From NCBI GenBank assembly GCA_024275635.1, contig JAJRYT010000133.1:1-38804 (forward strand): a stretch of DNA of 38,804 nt. The letters are read 5' to 3'. The stretch is from Chloroflexota bacterium (GTDB taxonomy: Bacteria; Chloroflexota; Anaerolineae; Promineifilales; Promineifilaceae). Made by a program: the position numbers and the translations under genes. Every line of letters starts with the position of its first letter. Position 1 is the stretch's first letter. The notes beneath the pieces were generated by a model. The model did no database searches and was not told where the DNA came from. It was given only the letters and a program-made list of their open reading frames with translations. This document shows, piece after piece, positions 1-7,237 of the stretch.

Positions 1-25
1 GCATGTCACTCTTTTTATGCGATGT

Positions 26-135
26 TCAAATATTCGTACTCGAGTAAAGTTGCATTGACTAAAATCAGATTCTCACTCTGGTTACAAAATTATCTGGAAA
101 TATTTCTGATTTCGAATTTTGTACAAAGTCGAGCT
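26..135 (+). repeat. 110-bp terminal inverted repeat, left copy
   Basis: These 110 bases are the exact reverse complement of 38695-38804, the last 110 bases of the window. I compared them base by base and found no mismatch. The copy is AT-rich, unlike the surrounding genes, and runs straight into a TTAGGG-type block at 136. An open frame from an ATG at 22 to a TAG at 136-138 (38 codons) crosses it, but I do not recognise the product. The likeliest reading is a multi-copy element at which the assembly broke at both ends. Confidence 0.9.
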
Positions 136-285
136 TAGGGCGCGTTCGTTTATAACTTTGGCGTTTGAAAAGTTGAGCGTGGTTCATTTTTGACAAAATC
201 ATCTTTACAATTAGTGGATTGGAAATCCACATCTAATACAAAAAGTGCGTTGAAACGCGCTAAAGACCCGATTTGAGCGCATTTC
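136..285. other. Left-edge non-coding stretch with mini-element end
   Basis: No gene is seen here. Positions 136-176 match 38567-38607 in the same orientation over 41 ungapped bases, with about seven differences, and so look like one end of the mini-element described at the right edge. A small perfect hairpin (GTGGATT/AATCCAC) lies near 213-229 and another (GCGTT/AACGC) near 247-260. The stretch is AT-rich like the adjoining repeat. Confidence 0.5.
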
Positions 286-308
286 AACCCGTTTTCAACG
301 GGTTTTTT
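286..308 (+). terminator. Rho-independent terminator-like hairpin
   Basis: An 8-bp stem (AACCCGTT 286-293, AACGGGTT 297-304) with a 3-base loop is followed by a T run to 308 on the plus strand. It overlaps the stop codon of the leftward glycosyltransferase gene. Its U-tract orientation would stop transcripts coming from the repeat on the left. On the minus strand no U tract follows, so it is a weaker candidate for ending the glycosyltransferase operon. Confidence 0.5.
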
Positions 309-1584
309 GTCTCAGCCGTGCATTTGTAATGCACAGCGATGGCTGAACAGATACAGTCGGTTGAGGGATAAACCGGTCAAATAACCGCGATAATTGATCA
401 ACGTTGGCGCGCAGTTCAAACTCGCGCAAAACCAGTTGACGGCCGTTTTCCGCCAGACGCTTCGCCTCACCATAACGAGCATAAACGCCAGCAATCGCTT
501 CAGCCAACGCTGCCGCATCCGCCGCCGGTACCAGATACCCGGTTTCATTCGGGCGGACTAGCTCAGGAATACCCGACAGCGCCGTCGCCACCACCGGCAG
601 GCGGCCGGCCAACGCTTCCATTAAAGAAACCGGAATCCCCTCCATTTTACCGGCGCGCGTAATCACACTAGGCTGTACATAGCAATGCGCGCCAGTCAAT
701 AAATCGGCGACTTCGCGCTGGGTCTTAGACCCCAACAGTTCAACCTGCGTGTCCAGGTTAGTCGCCCTGATCATCTGTTCCAGATCGGTCCGCAGTTCGC
801 CGCTGCCAATGATGCGGCAGCGGAAGGGGATATGCCGCTCCCGCAGCGAGGCGCAGGCTTTAATTAAAAAACGCTGGCCTTTGTAAGGCTGTAAACTGCC
901 AATGCTGATGATTTCCAGGCGCTCGCCTTCTTGCAAATACTTGTCTGACGGTACATAGTTTTGCGGGTTAATACCGCAGTGGATAACCTCTATCTTCGCC
1001 CGGATGGACGGGCCAATGAGCTGCGCCAGATACTCCCGGTTATATTCCGAAATGGCGACAATGAAGGCCGCATCGCCTAATTTCGTTGGCAGCATCACTT
1101 TTTTTACAAAAATGTCATGGGCATGAACTGTCACACTGTAGCTGATACCCGTTAATTGATGAATGATCCAGGCAAAAAGCGCCGGGTGGCTGGCATAGTG
1201 GGCATGGATGTGCGTGACGCCTTCCTGCTGCATGAGTCGCGCCGCGTAAATGGCCTGGGGAAACAAGGCAATGGCGCGTGACAGGAATTTGAGGTCGGAC
1301 AAGTTTTCCCAAATAACCCGCGCCGCAAGGGAAAGGTAACGGAAGGGGTTTTGGAGGAAAGAACGGCCGTTTGCCGCCAACACCGCCCGCGACACAAACG
1401 GCAAATGACGCATCCGCGCCAGCCAGGGCCGGGCCTCCGCATGAACCACCGCTGGCGACTGCCTGACCAGCGGATATAATGCCACCTGCCAGCCGTGCCG
1501 CTCAATCGCATTCATTTCACGCAAAATAAATGTTTCCGGCAGATGCGGGAAGCGTGACATGACGTAAGCGATTTTGGGCTTCAT
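295..1584 (-). CDS. GT4-family glycosyltransferase
   Basis: This is a 429-residue cytoplasmic or membrane-associated glycosyltransferase of the GT-B fold, family GT4, which moves a sugar from a nucleotide-sugar donor to a growing polysaccharide. The N-terminal half begins with the acceptor-domain pattern KIAYVMSRFPHLPETF and holds HAHYASHPA and VHAHD. The C-terminal half has the GT4 donor signature: GSLQPYKGQ, then EGIPVSLMEAL (the E-x7-E motif) and a PVVATALSGIPELV stretch. The ATG at 1584 shares its A with the TGA of the upstream sugar-transferase gene (TGATG), so translational coupling is likely. A TTG one codon earlier is the alternative start. It is the last gene of a three-gene exopolysaccharide operon. 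Donor and acceptor cannot be told from sequence. The last ~25 residues are basic and not part of the family core. Confidence 0.88.
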   Translation of the reverse strand: MKPKIAYVMSRFPHLPETFILREMNAIERHGWQVALYPLVRQSPAVVHAEARPWLARMRHLPFVSRAVLAANGRSFLQNPFRYLSLAARVIWENLSDLKFLSRAIALFPQAIYAARLMQQEGVTHIHAHYASHPALFAWIIHQLTGISYSVTVHAHDIFVKKVMLPTKLGDAAFIVAISEYNREYLAQLIGPSIRAKIEVIHCGINPQNYVPSDKYLQEGERLEIISIGSLQPYKGQRFLIKACASLRERHIPFRCRIIGSGELRTDLEQMIRATNLDTQVELLGSKTQREVADLLTGAHCYVQPSVITRAGKMEGIPVSLMEALAGRLPVVATALSGIPELVRPNETGYLVPAADAAALAEAIAGVYARYGEAKRLAENGRQLVLREFELRANVDQLSRLFDRFIPQPTVSVQPSLCITNARLRQKTR

Positions 1585-2345
1585 CAATGTGCGCCCCGCT
1601 GTCTCAATACGGCAAAAAACGTATAGAACAATATCTGCATATCCAGCCGCAAACTGCGAGATTCAATGTAGGCGATGTCCAATCGCACCCGCTCATCAAA
1701 TTCCATTGAAGCCCGGCCAAGGATCTGCCACAAGCCGGTCAGTCCCGGTTTCACATCCAGCCGTTCCGTGTGCCACAGCGTATACGTCTCCGTCGCAAAA
1801 GAAGTGGGACGCGGCCCAACCAGCGTCATCTCGCCTTTCAGGATGTTAATGATCTGCGGCAGTTCATCCAGACTGGTTTTACGCAGCAGCCGGCCGACAC
1901 GGGTAATGCGCGGATCATTCGTTATTTTAAAGTCAGGCCATTGCAGTTCATTTAGATGCGCTAACTGCTGCTTCAAATCCTCGGCGTTTGAAACCATTGT
2001 GCGGAATTTATACATGCCAAAACGGCTGCCATCAATGCCCGTCCTTTGCTGCTTGAAAATGACCGGCCCCTGGGACTCGGTTTTGATGAGCAAGACAATG
2101 ATCAAAACAACCGGAATCAGCAAAGGCAGGGAAAGCGCAACGATCAACAGGTCTAAGGCCCTTTTCGCTATCAGATAAGCGCGTCCCTTCAGCAGATGAG
2201 GTCTAAACGCTTCCTTTTGCCACCAGGCCGCCTCTTCTTGCCCAAATGGCAGTGTAGAAAGCCTTGTTGATAGGCGCAGTTGATTGAATATGGGGCTTCT
2301 ATATTCTTGTGTGTCAACCATATATCTGCCTAAATCAGTTGCCAT
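1584..2345 (-). CDS. Undecaprenyl-phosphate sugar transferase (bacterial sugar transferase family)
   Basis: The 253-residue protein belongs to the bacterial sugar transferase family (WcaJ/PglC type), which loads the first sugar-1-phosphate onto undecaprenyl phosphate to start exopolysaccharide or glycan assembly at the membrane. After about 60 variable residues comes KRALDLLIVALSLPLLIPVV, a hydrophobic re-entrant or membrane segment. The catalytic core follows: QQRTGIDGSRFGMYKFRTM, then DPRITRVGRLLRKTSLDELPQ, then GEMTLVGPRP and KPGLTGLWQI. It is the short form with a single hydrophobic segment, without the four-helix N-terminal domain of full-length WcaJ. The ATG at 2345 overlaps the TAA of the upstream gene by one base (TAATG), and its own TGA overlaps the next ATG, so the three genes are one operon. 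The family assignment is firm; the sugar is unknown. Confidence 0.93.
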   Translation of the reverse strand: MATDLGRYMVDTQEYRSPIFNQLRLSTRLSTLPFGQEEAAWWQKEAFRPHLLKGRAYLIAKRALDLLIVALSLPLLIPVVLIIVLLIKTESQGPVIFKQQRTGIDGSRFGMYKFRTMVSNAEDLKQQLAHLNELQWPDFKITNDPRITRVGRLLRKTSLDELPQIINILKGEMTLVGPRPTSFATETYTLWHTERLDVKPGLTGLWQILGRASMEFDERVRLDIAYIESRSLRLDMQILFYTFFAVLRQRGAH

Positions 2346-3262
2346 TAGATTTGTCCTCCTTCACGCACAACCGCAGGAATAACTGCTTCCTCTTCGTTAC
2401 GTTGTTTGCCTGATAGGGGAAGTACAGCGCCAGATAGTTTTGTCACCGCTTCTTGCATCAATTTATTGAAAGTAAGTCCATCGTCGGGGAAAGTAGCCGC
2501 GGCGCAATTTACTTTCACTTGTAACTGTTCCACCGTCACTGCTTTGACCCAACGAGCCAGGACAGTCGAATCAGTCTGGTTTGCTTCGGGGCTGAGAATA
2601 ATTAGACGGCCGTTTTCCTTATCTTCAAACACCATGTCCATCAACCGTAATTGCTGGCGCATCACCTGGGCCAGCCGGGCCATGGCATAGCGATCCAGGA
2701 TAGTCTGCTGCGCTTCTTGCACCATGCCATTCAAAGCCTCATTCATAGAGTGCGCTTCCGGTTCCACGACGATGACGCTTAACGGCCGTTCGTAATGACG
2801 ACTGCGCTTAATCTCCATGCGGATACGCCCGTCGGCCGCGTCCAGGCTGGATAGATGCTGTCCCACATCAGCCAGCGTAATAATCTGGACGCTCTCTGTG
2901 AATTCATGAATACGCCGCGCTACCTTGTAAGCCAACCAAACCAACAAGGCCAGAAAGCTGATTTCCGTCACGGTCAAATAAATATAGCCATTCCCCACTA
3001 TCGGCTCCGCAGAAACAATCTTGAACACCAAATAAACAATCTGCCAGATAACCATCGGCCAAATAAGTGAATGGCGGTAAAACGCGGGCAGTAAAATAAC
3101 AGCCAGGACCGCGATTAACCCGATGATGTAAACGGCCGTGTGGATATTAATGGCATTTTCATACCCAAAATCCAACCGTTCGATATTAAAAAATACCGTT
3201 AAAGCTATTAGTAAATACACCAGCAAATACTTAAACTGATTCATAACGCCAACCCTGCTCAT
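2345..3262 (-). CDS. Membrane protein with degenerate GGDEF-like domain
   Basis: The protein of about 305 residues has three or four membrane helices in its first ~120 residues. A cytoplasmic domain follows that aligns by eye with GGDEF (diguanylate cyclase) domains: EIKRSRHYERPLSVIVVE at its start, ARLAQVMRQQLRLMDMVFE in the middle and AAATFPDDGLTFNKLMQEA near the end. At the place where active enzymes carry GG(D/E)EF it reads DKENG, so it should not make cyclic-di-GMP. It may instead sense a nucleotide or act as a structural regulator. It is first in the exopolysaccharide operon and its stop overlaps the sugar-transferase start, which suggests a role in controlling polysaccharide initiation. 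The start is uncertain: ATG at 3262 is used here, ATG at 3244 is equally possible, and neither has a strong ribosome binding site. Confidence 0.7.
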   Translation of the reverse strand: MSRVGVMNQFKYLLVYLLIALTVFFNIERLDFGYENAINIHTAVYIIGLIAVLAVILLPAFYRHSLIWPMVIWQIVYLVFKIVSAEPIVGNGYIYLTVTEISFLALLVWLAYKVARRIHEFTESVQIITLADVGQHLSSLDAADGRIRMEIKRSRHYERPLSVIVVEPEAHSMNEALNGMVQEAQQTILDRYAMARLAQVMRQQLRLMDMVFEDKENGRLIILSPEANQTDSTVLARWVKAVTVEQLQVKVNCAAATFPDDGLTFNKLMQEAVTKLSGAVLPLSGKQRNEEEAVIPAVVREGGQI

Positions 3263-3358
3263 CAAGACAAAAACCTACCCAACAAAATCCCGCATAGTTT
3301 GAAACCTACAAACCGGCGGGGTTCGGATGAAGGTTAAAAATCTAAGCAACTGCATAGG

Positions 3359-3440
3359 TGTCATTTCGACCGGAGGGAGAAATCTTTCTTGTCGCATGAG
3401 GCGGCAAAGATTTCTCCTTGCTCCGCTCGTCGAAATGACA
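3359..3440. repeat. Palindromic repeat element (82 bp)
   Basis: The element starts TGTCATTTCGACC and ends GTCGAAATGACA. The inner parts GGGAGAAATCTTT and AAAGATTTCTCCTTG continue the pairing with a few mismatches. On either strand it would fold into one long imperfect hairpin. From memory, a closely similar CATTTCGACCG...GAGAAATCT hairpin occurs as an intergenic repeat in many unrelated bacteria. A short open frame across it (3327-3572, plus strand) has no protein-like features. Confidence 0.75.
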
Positions 3441-4571
3441 GAGACCTGTACAGTTACAAATTCAAATCAGTACCTCGTAGGTCTAACTCTGAAAGCCGGC
3501 GAAGTTTTGGCAGATCATTCGATGTGCGCCTCTCTGGCGGGAAACCTCACAGGTCTTAGTTACAAAAAATAGACCGCAATTCATCCATAAAGGTCACATC
3601 ATGGTCTTCGTTTAAGTCGAAAGGGCATTGATCCGGTTCGAGATTTTCTTTTCCATGCTTGGCGTCAAAATCGGCGTAGGCTCCTGGCAATTAGCCCCTC
3701 ATTATTGGCATGTTTTTGCGGATAGACTTAAACACCTAAGCAGGATTATTTAACAGGAACAAACCGTTAAAATCCTTGCATACAATAGTCGTTTACACGA
3801 GAATTCTCGAACGAAAATGCACTACGGATTCTACCGACCGCAAATGAGTTGTTAATCTTAATTACTAAAATCAACAACCCAACCTTGCAGTTTTGATTGC
3901 GATGACGATGTTGGGATGGCGGCAAGATATAGACCCAGCTATATCTCTTCTAAATTGTGAGATACCAGTACCCTAACTTTCCAGACTAATGTAGGGTGAT
4001 TTTGTAAATCACCAGCCTGGGCGGGGTGCAAATTCACCCTACAAAATCATAAAGTTGCGGTACTGGTTGATGCGTTTGCTTACTAAGTAGTACTAAGGTC
4101 AAAAAGTAACGATTTTCCTCAAAAATCGTCATGGATTATGGTAAACAAAACAAGGAAAATATGTATCAAGGATTTATGTCAGCAGCTTATCAGCAGCCTT
4201 ATGCAACACTCCATTCAAAGTGACTGTTACATTGGCGCGCGCTTTTTACCAAAGTATCTCTATTTTTTAAGTTACCCTGGAACCTGACCACTTTCAGACC
4301 GGTGTGATTGCATCACTAACGTCAGCTTCAAACAAGTATAAACGGAAAAGGTAAATAGTGTAAACTAAGTTAGGTAATTTTAAGGATCAATCAGCATGCA
4401 GCGGTGTAAACAGGAAACTATCAGCTGGAGATCAGCGTGTATGCCCTGTCTCCAATCACCAACTCGGTTTTGTAAGTTAGTTGGAATCTGGCGAATTTCA
4501 GAATTTCTCTCTGGTGCGTACAGTAGAAAAAGTAAAAACGCCAGTGTCCAGTCAGTTATTTAACGTCTGCC
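3441..4571. other. Gene-poor region with short remnant-like frames
   Basis: No gene can be firmly supported in these ~1.1 kb, which are AT-richer than the flanks. Three weak items were seen. (1) A minus-strand frame, 3556-3690 from a TTG, encodes 44 residues rich in acidic and polar groups (ADFDAKHGKENLEPDQ...), which looks protein-like and may be the tail of a decayed gene. (2) A plus-strand ATG near 4161, after AAGGA, opens a 20-codon frame. (3) A plus-strand ATG at 4395, preceded by AAGGA, opens a 55-codon Cys-containing frame ending at 4562. Codon use in all three is unlike the neighbours. None is recognised. Confidence 0.4.
3991..4042. repeat. Imperfect inverted repeat
   Basis: GTAGGGTGATTTTG at 3991 is answered by CAAATTCACCCTAC ending at 4042, with one mismatch and a GC-rich middle. 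It would fold as a hairpin in RNA. The wording resembles other intergenic hairpins in this window (for example 7048-7082), but no gene end lies next to it, so a terminator role is unlikely. Confidence 0.5.
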
Positions 4572-5005
4572 CTAAAGTTCCGAAGTGCAGTTGGGGCAGC
4601 GAGTCGCTTTTATGGCAATTTCTGTATAGCAATAAGGACATTCCTTTGTCGTCGGGGCGGCTGGCGCGGCCTCTTCTTCCTTTTCCATTTTGTTGATCTG
4701 GCGAATAACCAAAAAATCACAAAAGCCACAATCAGGAAATTGATAACCGCATTGATAAACACGCCGTAATTCAGTGTTGCCGCGCCCGCTTCCTGAGCGG
4801 CCGCCAGCGTAGCATAGCCTTCGCCAGATAAATCAATGAATAAATTGGCAAAATCAACTCCGCCCAGTAGTAAGCCAATTGGGGGCATGATCACATCATT
4901 GACCAGCGACTTAACAATCGCGCCAAAAGCGCCGCCAATGATGACAGCTACAGCCAGATCAATCACATTCCCCTTTTTAATAAAATTGCCAAATTCTTTC
5001 AACAT
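4572..5005 (-). CDS. mscL: Large-conductance mechanosensitive channel MscL, frameshifted near the C-terminus
   Basis: MscL is the pentameric membrane channel that opens under high tension to save cells from osmotic downshock. The start [19 protein letters not shown], the first helix ([20 protein letters not shown]) and the second helix ([15 protein letters not shown]) are all typical. In the raw reading frame the protein then runs into an unrelated basic tail and stops at 4610 (131 residues). Adding one base to the six-base A run at 4711-4716 (T run on the coding strand) restores a normal ending: [18 protein letters not shown], then a Cys4 tail of the form CPYC-x12-CPNC and a stop at 4572-4574, giving 144 residues. 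The channel core is intact either way. The frameshift may be a sequencing error in the homopolymer or a real mutation. AGGAAAA before the ATG acts as ribosome binding site. Confidence 0.93.
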
Positions 5006-5237
5006 CTCAAATTTTCCTCCACAATTATAAGGTTTTTGACTTGAACCAGCGCTTTGTGCCGTGATGGGATGTTACTGCCTGTTCAAAATCGTTAGACTCT
5101 TCATTTTGCCAGAAGTCACGCAAAAATCAAAAATTTTGTGCCTGTACTTTGGGCCAGGCTGAAATCTGGTCGCTTGCCCGATGCGACCTGACGGCCGTTT
5201 CCCTATCATAAGGTCATACTTAAACAAGGAGAACAAA

Positions 5238-5936
5238 ATGACCTCGAAAACAGCGCTGATTACCGGCGCGTCACGTGGATTAGGCCGGGCGTTAGCCCGC
5301 ACTTTAGCGCAGCAAGGCTGGCATCTCATAATCAATGCCCGCGGCGCCGACGCCTTGAAAGCCGTTCAAACTGAACTGGCGATGATGACTCACGTAACGG
5401 CCGTACCCGGCGACATCGCCCAGACATCCCACAGACACGCTTTAGCCATTGCCGCTCAGGCGTCCGGGGGATTGGATGCCGTCATCAATAATGCCAGCAT
5501 CCTCGGCCCCAGCCCGCAGCCCGCCCTGCTCGATTATCCCCTGGACGTGCTGGCGGATGTGTACCGCATTAACGTCATTGCCCCCTTAGCCATCTTGCAG
5601 GCGGTACGGTCGTTCCTCAAACCCCAGGCCCGGCTCATCAACGTTTCCAGCGACGCGGCCGTGGAAGCATATGAAGGCTGGGGTGGCTATGGCTCCAGCA
5701 AGGCGGCGTTGGAACAAGTAACGGCCGTCCTCGCCGTCGAAAACCCGGAATATCACATTTATTGGGTGGATCCGGGCGACATGCGCACCCAAATGCACCA
5801 GGAAGCGTTTCCCGGCGAAGACATCAGCGACCGGCCCTTGCCGGAAGCCAGCGTCCCCGGCTTTATCGCCCTGCTAACGGGAGATTGGCCCAGCGGCCGT
5901 TACCAGGCGCGGGAGTTGATGACGGAGGTAGGTTGA
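5238..5936 (+). CDS. Short-chain dehydrogenase/reductase
   Basis: The 232-residue SDR is an NAD(P)-dependent cytosolic oxidoreductase with a Rossmann fold. The cofactor-binding TGASRGLG motif is at residues 9-16, followed by NNAS. The catalytic Ser lies in INVSSDAAV, and the Tyr and Lys are in YGSSK. The protein is slightly shorter than typical 250-residue SDRs but complete. ATG at 5238 is chosen because AAGGAG stands six bases upstream and the Rossmann motif follows at the usual distance; the open frame extends further upstream without protein-like sequence. Its TGA shares a base with the ATG of the following QueA-like gene, so the two are co-translated and probably work in one pathway. The substrate is unknown. 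Confidence 0.88.
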   Translation: MTSKTALITGASRGLGRALARTLAQQGWHLIINARGADALKAVQTELAMMTHVTAVPGDIAQTSHRHALAIAAQASGGLDAVINNASILGPSPQPALLDYPLDVLADVYRINVIAPLAILQAVRSFLKPQARLINVSSDAAVEAYEGWGGYGSSKAALEQVTAVLAVENPEYHIYWVDPGDMRTQMHQEAFPGEDISDRPLPEASVPGFIALLTGDWPSGRYQARELMTEVG

Positions 5937-7030
5937 TGGTCAGCGTGATTGAGAAAACGGCCGTTTCCGGCCTGCCCACCCTCGATTTCCAACTGCCGCC
6001 TCATCTGGAAGCGGGCGAACCGCCGGAAGCGCGTAACCTGTCCCGCGACCAGGTGCGCTTGATGGTTTCCTATTACGGCAACGACCAGATACGGCACACC
6101 GAACTTCGGGAAATCGGCCGTTACCTGACGCCGGGCGATGTGTTAGTCATCAACAACAGCGGCACGATGAACGCCGCCCTCAACGCCACACGGGCCGATG
6201 GGACGCCGCTGGAACTGCACCTCTCCACCCGCCTCCCGGCCGATTTATGGAGCGTGGAATTGAGACGGCCGTCCGCCAACACCACCGCTCCCTTCCACGA
6301 CGCCCAATCCGGCGAAACCCTGACCCTGCCCGACGGCGGCACAGCCACCCTGCGCACACCCTACAATCCCGGCCAGCGCGCCGGTGAACCGGGCAAAATC
6401 CGGCTGTGGCTTGCCACCCTGCAACTATCCGAACCATTAGGCGATTACCTGGCCCGACACGGTTTCCCCATCCGCTACCAATACGTCAAAGCACAGTGGC
6501 CGCTCTCCTATTACCAAACCATCTTTGCTGCCGAAATGGGCAGCGCCGAGATGCCTTCCGCCGGCCGCGCCTTTACGCCGGAAATCGTCACCCAACTGGT
6601 TGCCAGAGGAATACCAATCGTTCCCATCACCCTGCACACCGGCGTCGCCAGCCTGGAAGATCATGAACCGCCCTATGAGGAATTTTACCGCGTCCCCCTG
6701 CACACGGCCCGCGCCATCAACAACGCCCGCGCCGCCGGGAAACGAGTCGTCGCCGTCGGCACAACAGTCGTTCGCGCCCTGGAAACGGTCGTGGACAAAA
6801 CCGGAACCGTCCATCCCGGCGCGGGCTGGACCAACGTCATCATCACGCCACAGCGGGGCATTCAGGCGGTAGGCGGTATATTAACTGGACTGCACGAACC
6901 CCGCGCCACCCACCTGGCCATGCTGGAAGCGCTGGCCGGACAACGCCACCTGCGCCTGACCTACACCCAGGCATTGGCCCAGGAATATCTGTGGCATGAA
7001 TTTGGCGATTTGCATTTGCTGCTGCCATAA
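5936..7030 (+). CDS. QueA-like S-adenosylmethionine:tRNA ribosyltransferase-isomerase family protein (divergent)
   Basis: The 364 residues align along their length with QueA, which transfers and isomerises the ribosyl part of SAM onto 7-aminomethyl-7-deazaguanine in tRNA to make epoxyqueuosine. Visible family segments are LDFQLPPHLEA, YLTPGDVLVINNSGTMNA, WPLSYYQTIFA, MPSAGRAFTPE, PITLHTGVASL, RVVAVGTTVVRALE and FGDLHLLLP. It departs from canonical QueA at the N-terminus (EPPEARNLSRDQVRLMVS) and in the middle, like a second QueA-like subfamily I recall from actinobacteria, many of which lack the queuosine pathway. No other queuosine gene is in the window. The ATG overlaps the SDR stop by one base and follows GGAGGTAGG. 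The family is firm; the substrate may not be queuosine-tRNA. Confidence 0.82.
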   Translation: MVSVIEKTAVSGLPTLDFQLPPHLEAGEPPEARNLSRDQVRLMVSYYGNDQIRHTELREIGRYLTPGDVLVINNSGTMNAALNATRADGTPLELHLSTRLPADLWSVELRRPSANTTAPFHDAQSGETLTLPDGGTATLRTPYNPGQRAGEPGKIRLWLATLQLSEPLGDYLARHGFPIRYQYVKAQWPLSYYQTIFAAEMGSAEMPSAGRAFTPEIVTQLVARGIPIVPITLHTGVASLEDHEPPYEEFYRVPLHTARAINNARAAGKRVVAVGTTVVRALETVVDKTGTVHPGAGWTNVIITPQRGIQAVGGILTGLHEPRATHLAMLEALAGQRHLRLTYTQALAQEYLWHEFGDLHLLLP

Positions 7031-7047
7031 CGGGAATGCACGATTAA

Positions 7048-7082
7048 CAAGTGTGAGGCGATTTTGAAAATCGCCTCACACT
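7048..7082. terminator. Long perfect palindrome after the SDR/QueA-like pair
   Basis: Two 17-base arms (AAGTGTGAGGCGATTTT and its complement) meet around a single central G, 17 bases after the stop codon of the QueA-like gene. A stable hairpin would form in RNA, but no U run follows on the plus strand, so it may be a 3'-end stabiliser or a mobile repeat rather than a true terminator. Confidence 0.5.
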
Positions 7083-7190
7083 TCCTGGGTCAATTCATCT
7101 CGCCCATCGTTACCCAGCCTGCAACCCCGCGGGTCGGTCTGACCGGCCTGATAGCATTACGTTTTATGCGCTACACTCCCCGCTTCTCAC

Positions 7191-7219
7191 TTTACGCTTC
7201 CCACCCCATGTTGTAAACT
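7191..7219 (+). promoter_or_regulatory. Candidate sigma70 promoter for the kinase/regulator pair
   Basis: TTTACG (7191-7196) and TAAACT (7214-7219) are 17 bases apart and each matches four of six consensus bases. The -10 box lies 18 bases before the kinase ATG at 7238. The match is modest. Confidence 0.3.
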
Positions 7220-7237
7220 GAGTCTGGCAGGTTTTCT

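Noticed and set aside
26..135. Idea that the end repeats make the whole window one large transposon
   Set aside because: The content is ordinary chromosomal genes including rpsT and ftsH, with no transposase near either end; an assembly break at a multi-copy repeat is simpler.
22..138. 38-codon open frame through the left 110-bp repeat
   Set aside because: No recognisable similarity and no ribosome binding site; in the right-hand copy the frame does not stop at the same point, so it is likely chance.
3327..3572. 81-codon plus-strand open frame across the palindromic repeat
   Set aside because: It crosses a hairpin repeat, has no ribosome binding site and the product has no protein-like pattern.
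5072..5335. Minus-strand open frame over the SDR start
   Set aside because: Antisense to the well-supported SDR N-terminus, with shadow-type composition.
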